DNA of 64,000 bases from Gemmatimonadota bacterium (GTDB taxonomy: Bacteria; Gemmatimonadota; Gemmatimonadetes; Gemmatimonadales; GWC2-71-9): contig SHZT01000003.1 in assembly GCA_009692185.1 (NCBI GenBank), positions 237,574 through 301,573 of the forward strand, given 5' to 3'. Every line of letters begins with the position of its first letter. Position 1 is the stretch's first letter. The notes under the pieces were generated by a model, which had not been told where the DNA came from, made no database searches, and was given only the letters and a program-made list of their open reading frames with translations. Shown here piece after piece: positions 45,567-52,660 of this stretch. The translations under genes and the position numbers were made by a program.

Positions 45567-46295
45567 GTGAGCGACGAACCAAAGGTCAGCGGAAAGGACC
45601 GGCCCAGGAACTCAATGCGGCAAACAACGTGGGAGTGGACCAAGTCCATCGCGGTCGCCCTGGTGATCTGGGTGGTCGTGCGGTCCCTGCTCGTGGAGGC
45701 ATTTCGCATTCCGTCGGGCAGCATGGAGAACACGCTGCAGATCGGCGACTTCCTGTTCGTCAACAAGACCCTGTACGGCGCTGAGATTCCGCTGACCAAC
45801 AGGCACCTGCCGGCCATTCGGGAGCCGAAACGGCTCGACATCGTGGTGTTCCGGTCGGTGCAGGAAGAGGGCCTCAACATCGTCAAGCGGGTGATCGGCA
45901 TGCCGGGTGACACGGTCTCGATGAAAGACAACGTCGTGCATATCAATGGCCGCCCGCTCAAGGAACCCTATGCCATCAAGACCGAACTCCTGACGGATCC
46001 GGAGTGGCCCGAGATGCGGGCTTGGCAGGTGAAGCGGGTCCTGACGAAGAATCGTGACGCTTACCGGCCGACACTGAAGAACTGGGGTCCGATTGTCATT
46101 CCCCGCGACTCATTCATGGTCATGGGCGACAACCGGGACAACTCGTACGACAGCCGATACTGGGGGTTCCTTGGGCGCGACCGGATCCGCGGTCGCCCGC
46201 TGGTTATCTACTACAGCTACAACAAGGAAGGCGTGCTTCCGCTGCCATTCCTGACGGCGATCCGCTGGGGGAGGATTTTCTCGGCACCGCACTAG
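45567..46295 (+). CDS. lepB: Signal peptidase I
   Basis: 242 residues. One N-terminal membrane helix (SIAVALVIWVVVRSLLVEAF), the catalytic Ser in RIPSGSMENTLQIGDF, the general-base Lys in NIVKRVIGMPGDTV and the conserved box MGDNRDNSYDSRYWG. It removes signal peptides from exported proteins. The start is GTG at 45567, 26 bases after the propeller gene. Confidence 0.96.
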   Translation: MSDEPKVSGKDRPRNSMRQTTWEWTKSIAVALVIWVVVRSLLVEAFRIPSGSMENTLQIGDFLFVNKTLYGAEIPLTNRHLPAIREPKRLDIVVFRSVQEEGLNIVKRVIGMPGDTVSMKDNVVHINGRPLKEPYAIKTELLTDPEWPEMRAWQVKRVLTKNRDAYRPTLKNWGPIVIPRDSFMVMGDNRDNSYDSRYWGFLGRDRIRGRPLVIYYSYNKEGVLPLPFLTAIRWGRIFSAPH

Positions 46296-46302
46296 AGATG
46301 GC

Positions 46303-46388
46303 GTGAGACGTAAGACGTGAGATGTAAGAAGGGCGGCACTCCGAATTCGGTTGGCCGCCCTTCTTGCTTCCTACCTCTTACTTCTCAC
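46303..46388. repeat. Long inverted repeat containing a bidirectional terminator
   Basis: Arms 46303-46337 and 46354-46388 match at 29 of 35 positions. The inner part (AAGAAGGGCGGC/GCCGCCCTTCTT with a 16-base loop) is a strong terminator hairpin between convergent lepB and the zinc-ribbon gene. The left arm is two tandem 14-mers (GTGAGACGTAAGAC, then GTGAGATGTAAGAA). This outer repetitive part is not needed for termination and resembles REP-like dispersed repeats. Confidence 0.75.
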
Positions 46389-46393
46389 TTGTA

Positions 46394-46651
46394 CTAGTAG
46401 GACAGCTCCGGGTGCGACGGCGGGGTCACGTTCCGCGGTACGTACGCGGCCTGGCGCCCGCACTTTCCGCATCTGAGGGTGACCTGCCGGTATGTGTCCG
46501 GACGGGCCGTTGGGAAGAACCGGCGCCTAGGCGTCCGCTCGATAGACGAGTGTCCGCAGGAAGGGCACGCCAAGCGCTCGCGATCCCGGTCGGCCAGGAT
46601 CAGCTGAAGTGCCTCGGCAGCTCGATACTCCTTAATCGCTCTACGTCCCAC
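46394..46651 (-). CDS. Small zinc-ribbon protein
   Basis: 85 residues with two CxxC pairs (ACPSCGHSS ... LRCGKCGRQAAYV), a treble-clef or ribbon zinc site. The N-terminal half (RRAIKEYRAAEALQLILADR) is helical. GTG 46651 was chosen because GAGG lies seven bases upstream. Could bind nucleic acid; no named family recognised. Confidence 0.65.
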   Translation of the reverse strand: MGRRAIKEYRAAEALQLILADRDRERLACPSCGHSSIERTPRRRFFPTARPDTYRQVTLRCGKCGRQAAYVPRNVTPPSHPELSY

Positions 46652-46780
46652 CGTGAAGCCTCGTTTACAAGGGCTGAGCCGCCAAATGTATAAGGGGACC
46701 GGCCAGACTGGCAAACAGGCCCCTTGACGGGAGCCTTCCCAGACCGATGTTTACCACCCCCCAAGGGGCCTGGAGACCAC

Positions 46781-47068
46781 ATGGAGCCGTCCGCGAAGCC
46801 CGTAGACTACGTAGCCGTAGCCGATGTCGAGATCGCCTCAGTCACGCCCGAGAAGGCCGGATTTACGCTGGAGGGCCGGGGTGCCGATCGAGCCGAGTAC
46901 CGGCTGGGACTCGAACTCGAGCTACCCCTCGACCAGCGTACGAGAAGTGTCTTGGGAGAGATGCTATCTCAATGCCGCGTAAGAGTTTGGCGTCGTCAGA
47001 CGACACCCAGGAAGGCATATGTTCGGTCCGTCCCCGCCGCGCAGAAAGAAGAAGCACCGGCGGACTAG
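46781..47068 (+). CDS. Small hypothetical protein
   Basis: 95 residues (EPSAKPVDYVAVADVEIASV ... RVWRRQTTPRKAYVRSV). No signal peptide or membrane segment. The ATG at 46781 has GGAG seven bases upstream. The pattern of alternating charged and hydrophobic residues fits a small alpha/beta protein. It is divergent from the zinc-ribbon gene. Not recognised. Confidence 0.5.
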   Translation: MEPSAKPVDYVAVADVEIASVTPEKAGFTLEGRGADRAEYRLGLELELPLDQRTRSVLGEMLSQCRVRVWRRQTTPRKAYVRSVPAAQKEEAPAD

Positions 47069-47153
47069 TTGCCGGTTGAATCTTCCGTCTGGCTCCCTCG
47101 CCACCGGCGGCCGGGGCCGGGTTCGAATTCTGCCAGAACTCGGGCCACTACGT

Positions 47154-47167
47154 TGTAATTCGTTACA
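47154..47167. promoter_or_regulatory. Palindromic operator candidate
   Basis: TGTAA-TTCG-TTACA is a perfect 5-bp inverted repeat around a 4-base centre in an otherwise GC-rich, gene-free stretch, 34 bases before the -35 box of the next gene. It looks like a binding site for a small dimeric regulator. Confidence 0.4.
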
Positions 47168-47200
47168 TATCAACATCCTGCGTGCCTCCATGCTGCCTTG

Positions 47201-47229
47201 TTGACGGGGGTCAGTCCCGCGGCTAGGTT
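47201..47229 (+). promoter_or_regulatory. Sigma-70-type promoter
   Basis: TTGACG (-35), 17-base spacer, TAGGTT (-10), ending 30 bases before the ATG at 47260. Spacing is ideal and the -35 box is five of six to consensus. Confidence 0.55.
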
Positions 47230-47259
47230 GGGCGCGCAACGTCTGATTTAAGGGGTGAC

Positions 47260-47655
47260 ATGGTTCCGCCGATCGGCAGTGCACCACCAAATGTTCTTGA
47301 AACCGTTCCTGGAATAGCGAGCGTACTTCGCAGCCCGGTGGCGGATTCGCTGGTTCGGTTACTCCGTGCCGCTGCCAGCCGGGGCGAGTTTCGCGTTGAA
47401 GATGCCAGGGAGTTGATTCAGTTCGCCGTCCGTCGCGGCCTGATTGGCAACGACGAGGGGGAGCGCCTCTCCGGGGAGCTCCTCTCGGCTCCCGTCCCAA
47501 GCCGGGGCAAGCCCGCCGGCAGGGTGGAAAAGCCACGACCCCGTCCCGCCGCCAAGCCGATCAAGCGCCCCGCCGCCAAGCCGATCAAGCGCCCCGCCGC
47601 CAAGCCGATCAAGCGCCCCGCCGCCAAGAAGCTCCGCCCGAAAAAGAAGCGTTAG
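47260..47655 (+). CDS. Basic protein with histone H1-like repetitive tail
   Basis: 131 residues. The N-terminal 80 are helical (SVLRSPVADSLVRLLRAAAS, VEDARELIQFAVRRGLIG). The C-terminal 50 are a Lys/Pro/Ala tail made of three repeats of PAAKPIKR and ending in KKLRPKKKR. Such tails bind DNA or RNA in bacterial H1-like proteins. A promoter and a palindromic site lie just upstream. Function is inferred from composition only. Confidence 0.7.
   Translation: MVPPIGSAPPNVLETVPGIASVLRSPVADSLVRLLRAAASRGEFRVEDARELIQFAVRRGLIGNDEGERLSGELLSAPVPSRGKPAGRVEKPRPRPAAKPIKRPAAKPIKRPAAKPIKRPAAKKLRPKKKR
47545..47628 (+). repeat. 24-bp tandem repeat (3.5 copies) inside the H1-like gene
   Basis: Three perfect copies of a 24-bp unit (47545, 47569, 47593), then half a copy, each encoding PAAKPIKR. 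Perfect identity at DNA level implies recent duplication, and the copy number may vary between strains. Confidence 0.9.
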
Positions 47656-47699
47656 TCGTCCCACTGCGCGCGTACCAGTTTGCCGAAACGCTCCGGCAG

Positions 47700-48521
47700 T
47701 TGCTCGAAGCGCGGAACGCCGCTGACTTCGGCGTCGTCTGGGACACGCATGGCGCCGAAGCCGTCGGCTGGCAGGCCTTGGGGGAGGCGCGCCGTGCGCC
47801 CGGCGGTTCCGCCGGAAGGGAGCGGGTGCTGGACGAGGTGGACGGCTTGCTGTTGCGCTTGCTGGACCGGCTGCCGACGCTGGCAGCGGCAGCTGACCCT
47901 TGGGCGGTGCGGGCCCGGACGTTCCTCGCACCGACCCTGGAGCGCCTGCAACACGCCACCGCAGCCGCGCTGGTCGCCGGCCGGTACGGGGTGGCTGGGT
48001 TACGGACGGTGATCGCCGATCAGGAGGCGCCGCTCGCGCGCCGATACTTCGCGTTTCTCGGACTCGCCGAGCTGCATCCCCCCCAGGAATGGCCGGTCTT
48101 CGCCCGCTATTTGCGTCCGATGGCGCACCACGCGTTCCAGGGCGCCGCGGCCGAGGCGGCGCGGTTCTACCCGGGAAACGAAGCGGCCGGGAAGCTGGTG
48201 GAGTTATTCGATGCGGTCCGCACGGACCTGCACCTGCGGGCGTTTCTTTCTCCCCGCATCCTCGAATCGCTGTACGTGCTCGCCGCGCCCGACACGGTGC
48301 CATTTTTTCGGGATCTCTTGACGGCCGGGTTCACTGACCAGGATCCCGAGCTGTGTGAAGTCACCCGGGCGCTGGTGATGGTGCGGCGGCTCACGGGGCG
48401 GCTCGAGCCGAACATCAAGTACGCGGAGATTAGCACGGCGGGTGTTTCGGCTTCGGTGGATGCAGCCCAGCAGGTATTCGAGCGGGGGCGCGAGGTGCTC
48501 AACCCGGTGACGCTGATCTAG
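47700..48521 (+). CDS. Hypothetical protein, helical-repeat-like, start uncertain
   Basis: About 273 residues from TTG 47700, but coding character continues upstream in the same frame (LRAYQFAETLRQ) to just after the previous stop with only a CTG (47664) available, so the N-terminus is probably 12 residues longer. The body is helical and Leu/Ala-rich (LLLRLLDRLPTLAAA, RRYFAFLGLAELHPPQEW, PDTVPFFRDLLTAGF), resembling HEAT-type repeats. No domain recognised. Convergent and almost touching the next gene. Confidence 0.6.
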   Translation: MLEARNAADFGVVWDTHGAEAVGWQALGEARRAPGGSAGRERVLDEVDGLLLRLLDRLPTLAAAADPWAVRARTFLAPTLERLQHATAAALVAGRYGVAGLRTVIADQEAPLARRYFAFLGLAELHPPQEWPVFARYLRPMAHHAFQGAAAEAARFYPGNEAAGKLVELFDAVRTDLHLRAFLSPRILESLYVLAAPDTVPFFRDLLTAGFTDQDPELCEVTRALVMVRRLTGRLEPNIKYAEISTAGVSASVDAAQQVFERGREVLNPVTLI

Positions 48522-49133
48522 CTAGCGAAAAACCTTCCGCAGGACCCCAGTGGCCCCGCCCGGCAGCACCACGCCAGTCGAGTCTGCCAACTGCTCCAGC
48601 AATAGCGTGTTTCGAACCGGGTCGTACAGGCCGGTCCACTCGCCGCCGCCACTCCACGTGAGGGTCACCTTCCGGGTTTGCCGGTCCCACTCGCCGTATT
48701 CCTGCTTGCCGTCGGGCAACGCGCGCCACGTGGCGGAGCGGTCAACGCCGAGGCGGATCTCCGCCAGCTGGGTCGTGCCTGAGGTATCCACGTCACCGAC
48801 CCAGCGCCCGATCAGGGGGCGTCCCAACGTGGCCTGCGGGGACATCGTGATCACGTCGTTGCTGGCGGTTTCGAGGAGGAGCTTCCCGAAGGCCATGCGG
48901 TAGCGCACCGCAAACGATGTATCGCCGACGGCGATGATCGAGTCGCTGGTCAGGTGGTAGCTCAGCGGATGGCGATCGCCGACCACCAACATCGTGTCCG
49001 CGTAGAACTCGATGGTGAGGGCTTTCTCGAGGTGGATGCCGACCCACCGGGTACCAATGAGGGTGCTGTCCGGTTGCTGGGCAGCGACCCGGGCGGGGAG
49101 AATGGCCAGGAGCAAGGCAAGGCGCAGGATCAT
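48522..49133 (-). CDS. Exported hypothetical protein
   Basis: 203 residues with a signal peptide (LRLALLLAILPARVAAQ) and a beta-rich body with lipocalin-like spacing (IGTRWVGIHLEKALTIEFYA, GRWVGDVDTSGTTQLAEIRL, KVTLTWSGGGEWTGLYD). Not recognised. Single gene, divergent from the gene at 49235. Confidence 0.6.
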   Translation of the reverse strand: MILRLALLLAILPARVAAQQPDSTLIGTRWVGIHLEKALTIEFYADTMLVVGDRHPLSYHLTSDSIIAVGDTSFAVRYRMAFGKLLLETASNDVITMSPQATLGRPLIGRWVGDVDTSGTTQLAEIRLGVDRSATWRALPDGKQEYGEWDRQTRKVTLTWSGGGEWTGLYDPVRNTLLLEQLADSTGVVLPGGATGVLRKVFR

Positions 49134-49234
49134 TGCTGAAGGATACCCGGGACCAGCAGGAACGGTGCAGGCCCGTGGTGAAGCGTGATCCGGCGCACTA
49201 TTGGGCCCAAGTCCACCGCGTTATCTTGCCCTTA

Positions 49235-49855
49235 ATGACCGCTCCGACCGCTTCTCGCACCACGCTTACGTTCCCGGACCGGGCCGACGCACTGGGTCAT
49301 TTTTTCCAGCGCGCAGGCGAGGCACCTCGTCTCATTGCGTATGATGACGAGCTGGGGTGCCCGCTGCATTCGGCGCTCGCAGCGTTTGAGTGGACTCGCG
49401 CCGTGGGCGTCCTGGAAGACACCGACCTGCTGCACGCGGGCCGGCTCGGTGGAGAAACGGCCGCAGCGGTCATAGAGCGGCGGCGTGATGGCCGGCGTAC
49501 GTTCATTTACTTCGGCCCCCGCATGGATGCCCCGCCGGCCGACCCCTACGAGGGAACGTTATTGTTCGATGAGCCCGGGGTCCGCGCCTACGAGTTTGCC
49601 CAGCGGGTACACGCGGTGGCGCATTTCCTCCGGGCGACGCAGGGCGTGGGCGGCGTCATCGCCATGCTGACCAAGCGGGCCCCCGAATTGCGCCACGTGA
49701 GCCGGGCCTTGGCCGCCATGTTTGCCGATCCGGTTCCGCAGGTTTCCAATCACATGCTGGCCGGCTGGTTCGCCACGGGCGGCGGCGGCATCCTGTTTCT
49801 CCCCACGGTCGCGGGCGATCCTTACGTCTACCAGGAAGTCGGCTCTGACAGCTAA
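49235..49855 (+). CDS. Hypothetical protein
   Basis: 206 residues without signal peptide (TLTFPDRADALGHFFQRAGE, ETAAAVIERRRDGRRTFIYF, GGVIAMLTKRAPELRHVSRA). Ends in a Gly-rich strand region (FATGGGGILFLPTV). ATG 49235 was chosen because upstream sequence lacks a ribosome site for the longer frame and a TATCTT hexamer ends eight bases before it, suggesting a leaderless start. Not recognised. Confidence 0.55.
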   Translation: MTAPTASRTTLTFPDRADALGHFFQRAGEAPRLIAYDDELGCPLHSALAAFEWTRAVGVLEDTDLLHAGRLGGETAAAVIERRRDGRRTFIYFGPRMDAPPADPYEGTLLFDEPGVRAYEFAQRVHAVAHFLRATQGVGGVIAMLTKRAPELRHVSRALAAMFADPVPQVSNHMLAGWFATGGGGILFLPTVAGDPYVYQEVGSDS

Positions 49856-50357
49856 AGGGGCACTGTTCGGGACGGCCTCGCTCCTGGTTCTCGCGTTTCC
49901 TCTCCCTGCCCAGGAGAAGGCCGATACCGCCGCCCAGCATAACCGGGTGGTGCTCTCCGAGGTGCGTGATAGCCTGCGGGCGATACTGTCATCGGGCCAG
50001 GAGTTCAGCCGGGACTTGAAACAGGCTGGACCGGAGACAGTCCTCGCCCGGGCGGCCGCGCTGCGGTCTCACTGCGTTGGCGCATCGTCGGCGGTTCGGC
50101 GTGCGGAGACCGGGCTCGTCACCACCACGCGCGGCCCAATCCAGCTGGCGAGCGTCAAGGCGGCGCTGCAGCGGGTAGCGCTCATATTGCGGCAGGATTG
50201 CGAGTTGGGTTTTGCGGAACGTGGCCGGGGGAGCCACGCGGACACGTTGCGTGCGTGGGGTCCGTTTCGGAATCAGCGTGTCGCGCGGGTCATCGAGGAT
50301 TACGAGCAGGCCGTCACAGCATATGCGGAGGTGATCGGAATCAAGCTGGATCCCTGA
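49845..50357 (+). CDS. Exported helical protein with probable CTG start
   Basis: About 170 residues. The signal peptide (TAKGALFGTASLLVLAFPLPAQ) begins right at the end of the preceding gene, where the only start-like codon is CTG 49845; AGGAAG stands six bases before it, so CTG is the best call. The body is helical (RVVLSEVRDSLRAILSSGQE, LASVKAALQRVALILRQD) with two cysteines. Function unknown. Confidence 0.55.
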   Translation: MTAKGALFGTASLLVLAFPLPAQEKADTAAQHNRVVLSEVRDSLRAILSSGQEFSRDLKQAGPETVLARAAALRSHCVGASSAVRRAETGLVTTTRGPIQLASVKAALQRVALILRQDCELGFAERGRGSHADTLRAWGPFRNQRVARVIEDYEQAVTAYAEVIGIKLDP

Positions 50358-50498
50358 TTCGCATGTGGGAACAATGTGCGGAAACTTCTCGACAAGTCCA
50401 CACGAAGTGGAAAGATCTCCGAACCACCTCTCGCGTCACTGCTTACGCGTCCACATTGATTGCACATGAAGTGATGTAACCCGAAGAAATGACGGCGC

Positions 50499-50526
50499 TT
50501 GCGCCGCTTTTCCACGCACCTATATT
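50499..50526 (+). promoter_or_regulatory. Promoter of the candidate ncRNA
   Basis: TTGCGC (-35), 16-base spacer, TATATT (-10). Transcription would begin near 50533, inside a stretch with no convincing protein gene. Confidence 0.55.
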
Positions 50527-50532
50527 GCGCGC

Positions 50533-50964
50533 GCGCCGTACAGGGGAAGGGTTGGGACTCGCAGTCTTGACCACGCCCTGCGTGGTGAGTTCAAGCGGAA
50601 TTTCTGGGGAGAGCGCCGATGCAACAAGGGCTCAGGTGCTCGACGAACCGGGTGTACACGCCGGCTTGAACAGGCAAGGCCAGTCGCGTGCCTTGTCCAC
50701 ACCGATCTGGCGCCTCGGTGTGCAGTGCGAAGGGTCGGTCCGCGACCTGATCCGACTCGCAGCGCTCGCATTGGCGAACCATGCGGTCCGGCCGGGCTGC
50801 GTGGGGATGGAAGCCGGAGCTCCTGTTTTGCCCTACCGAGGACGAACCAGTCCATTCGGCGGCGGCGGGAAGAAGAACAGCGGGAGTTAATCCCTTGGCT
50901 CCGGGTAACCAGTGCGAAGACGGCCCGTCGTCCCGAAAGGGATTGGCGGGCCGTTTTGTTTTTT
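50533..50964 (+). ncRNA. Candidate structured ncRNA of about 430 nt, family unknown
   Basis: No credible coding frame covers this region: the frames present are short, Arg/Pro/Ser-rich and lack ribosome sites. It holds a series of short perfect hairpins: CCACGC/GCGTGG near 50572, CAAGGC/GCCTTG near 50679, CACCGA/TCGGTG near 50699, GGTCG/CGACC near 50734, and CGCAT/ATGCG near 50767. A promoter lies before it and a strong terminator ends it. Hallmarks of RNase P RNA, tmRNA and SRP RNA were looked for and not seen. Confidence 0.5.
50920..50964 (+). terminator. Strong rho-independent terminator
   Basis: ACGGCCCG pairs with CGGGCCGT; inside is a TCCC GAAA GGGA hairpin with a GNRA loop; the stem is followed by TTTTGTTTTTT. 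It ends the candidate ncRNA transcript. Confidence 0.88.
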
Positions 50965-51030
50965 GGAGCTCTTTGAGCCAGCGCCACACCAGAGGATCAC
51001 GCGCTCGGACGGGGACGGGGCTTCGCTTCG

Positions 51031-51312
51031 CTAGACGGTCGCGGTGTGAGGGGAGGCTCCCTGCCTCGACCTGAGCGACCCTCCAGCCCGCACCAGCGCA
51101 TAGCCGATATCCCGGTCTATCCGGCGACCGTCGGCAACCATGAAGCCTTGTTTCCGTTCAGCGGTGATCCCGAGCTCTTCAAGCGCCTGGCGTGGAACCC
51201 AGGTGTACTCGCTGCCCGTGTCCACCAGCGCATCGGGCAACGCTTTCCAGGCTCCCCGCCTGTCCAGGTTCCTGACCTCGAAGGTCGTCCGAAAGAGTCC
51301 CATGTCCATCAC
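51031..51312 (-). pseudogene. Retropepsin-like aspartyl protease, C-terminally truncated
   Basis: 93 residues. The N-terminal half of a single-domain aspartic protease is clear (TTFEVRNLDRRG, active-site ALVDTGSEYTWVPR, ADGRRIDRDIGYALVRAGG). Full members of this small family run to about 120-130 residues with a second hydrophobic motif; here the sequence diverges after ALVRAGG and ends 13 residues later. It abuts the ncRNA locus, so a rearrangement may have removed the end. Confidence 0.6.
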
Positions 51313-51463
51313 GGTAACACCTTCCGTCAGTCAGGTTCCTATCCTTTTAGCCAGGCCATCAGCAAGTCTACGCGCCCGGGGCCGCCCCGCCTGCCCTTTT
51401 TTTGCACCTCGGCCCGTGCAAAGGGGTAACGCGCAACCGCGTGCTCGTTGGTAATCTGCCCGT

Positions 51464-51664
51464 GTGACTCCGTGGTACCGGATGCCTGCCGGGGCAGAGG
51501 CCTCGCGATTAGCGGCCCGCGAAGATCTCCGGGTTCTGCTGTCGGCGCTGGGGTGCGCCTTCCAGCTATTTCAGTGGAGCAGTTCCGTGCAGGAACAACG
51601 AGCCATCCTGACTGAATTCCGTCGCACGCTACGACGGGCCGTGCGGACGTTAGGCCGGCTCTGA
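51464..51664 (+). CDS. Small hypothetical protein (doubtful)
   Basis: 66 residues from GTG 51464 (SRLAAREDLRVLLSALGC, QEQRAILTEFRRTLRRAVRT), an amphipathic helical protein. It overlaps the end of the convergent YhaM-like gene by 15 bases and has no clear ribosome site, so it may not be real. Confidence 0.3.
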   Translation: MTPWYRMPAGAEASRLAAREDLRVLLSALGCAFQLFQWSSSVQEQRAILTEFRRTLRRAVRTLGRL

Positions 51665-52633
51665 ACCCCAGTCGCTCTCGAGGTTTACCAGCCGGCGGCC
51701 ATCCAGCATCCATTGGCGGTTCGACACGGGGCCTTCGGGGAAACTCGCGGGGTCGGCGAGGACCTGGGCGACGGACGCCGTCTTGGCGCTGGCGTTGTCG
51801 GCCCAGTGGAGCACCTCGGCCTCGAGGGTAAGCGGGAGGACCGGGCTCCCGAATTCGAGTCGCCCGTGATGTGACAGCACAAGGTGCAGGAGGATGCTGC
51901 GCTCGACGTCCGTGCAGGGCGATGACGGGGTCTCGTTGAGGCGGCGGTCGAGCATGAGAGTCCCCAGGACAACGTGCCCCACCAGCCGACCCACGGGCGT
52001 GTAGTCGAAGAGCCCGTCCCACCGGTAGCTCTCCAGCTTGCCGATATCGTGTAGGAGAACCCCGGCCATGACCAACTGGGTGTCGGCGCCGGAGGCGCGC
52101 GCGATGGTGCGGGCAATGGCCGCGACTTCAGTGGTGTGCTGGAGCAGGCCACCCAGCCTCGCGTGATGGCCCTTGATGGATGCCGGGCACTGCTCATAGT
52201 CACGACGGAAGTCCGGGTCTTCGTAGAAGAGGTCTACCGCGCGCCGCAGGCGGGGCTTGGAAATCTCGGCGCGCCAGCCGTCCAGGGTTTCCCAGTAGCG
52301 CTCCACGGCGCCAACTGAGGGGAGCAGGGCCCGCACGTCCACTGTTTCCTTCGGAATGACCTGGAAGGACGACACTTTGAGCTGGCGACGGTCACGATAG
52401 GTCTCGACCTCGCCGATGACCTGGGCGACATGGCCGCGGTGGACGCCGGCGACCATCGGTTGGCGATCCAGCCAGAACGGCTCAGTGTCGATGGTGCCGG
52501 AACCATTGCCGAGCGTGAGGACGGTAAACGGTGACCCCTCGGTGGACGTGCGGCGGTCCACGTCGAGGATCAGGAACTGGTCCTGGACGCGGTGTCCGAT
52601 GGGAAGCGAGGGAATGTCCAGTGGCCGGGGCAT
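51650..52633 (-). CDS. YhaM-like 3'-5' exoribonuclease (OB fold + HD domain)
   Basis: 327 residues. An N-terminal OB-type nucleic-acid-binding domain (FLILDVDRRTSTEGSPFTVL) is followed by an HD phosphohydrolase domain with metal ligands in HHARLGGLLQHTTEV, LLHDIGKLESY and LSHHGRLEFGSP. The family degrades single-stranded RNA (or DNA) from the 3' end. It is last in a four-gene run with lemA, htpX and an acyltransferase. Confidence 0.9.
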   Translation of the reverse strand: MPRPLDIPSLPIGHRVQDQFLILDVDRRTSTEGSPFTVLTLGNGSGTIDTEPFWLDRQPMVAGVHRGHVAQVIGEVETYRDRRQLKVSSFQVIPKETVDVRALLPSVGAVERYWETLDGWRAEISKPRLRRAVDLFYEDPDFRRDYEQCPASIKGHHARLGGLLQHTTEVAAIARTIARASGADTQLVMAGVLLHDIGKLESYRWDGLFDYTPVGRLVGHVVLGTLMLDRRLNETPSSPCTDVERSILLHLVLSHHGRLEFGSPVLPLTLEAEVLHWADNASAKTASVAQVLADPASFPEGPVSNRQWMLDGRRLVNLESDWGSEPA

Positions 52634-52660
52634 GGCGGAAAGTTAGCGCCCCAGGGGGCG

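Noticed and set aside
47545..47628. CRISPR-like repeat
   Set aside because: Units are contiguous without spacers and in frame within a coding sequence.
50533..50964. RNase P RNA, tmRNA or SRP RNA
   Set aside because: No GAGGAAAGTCC-type core, no tRNA-like acceptor or T arm, and no SRP loop motif could be found.
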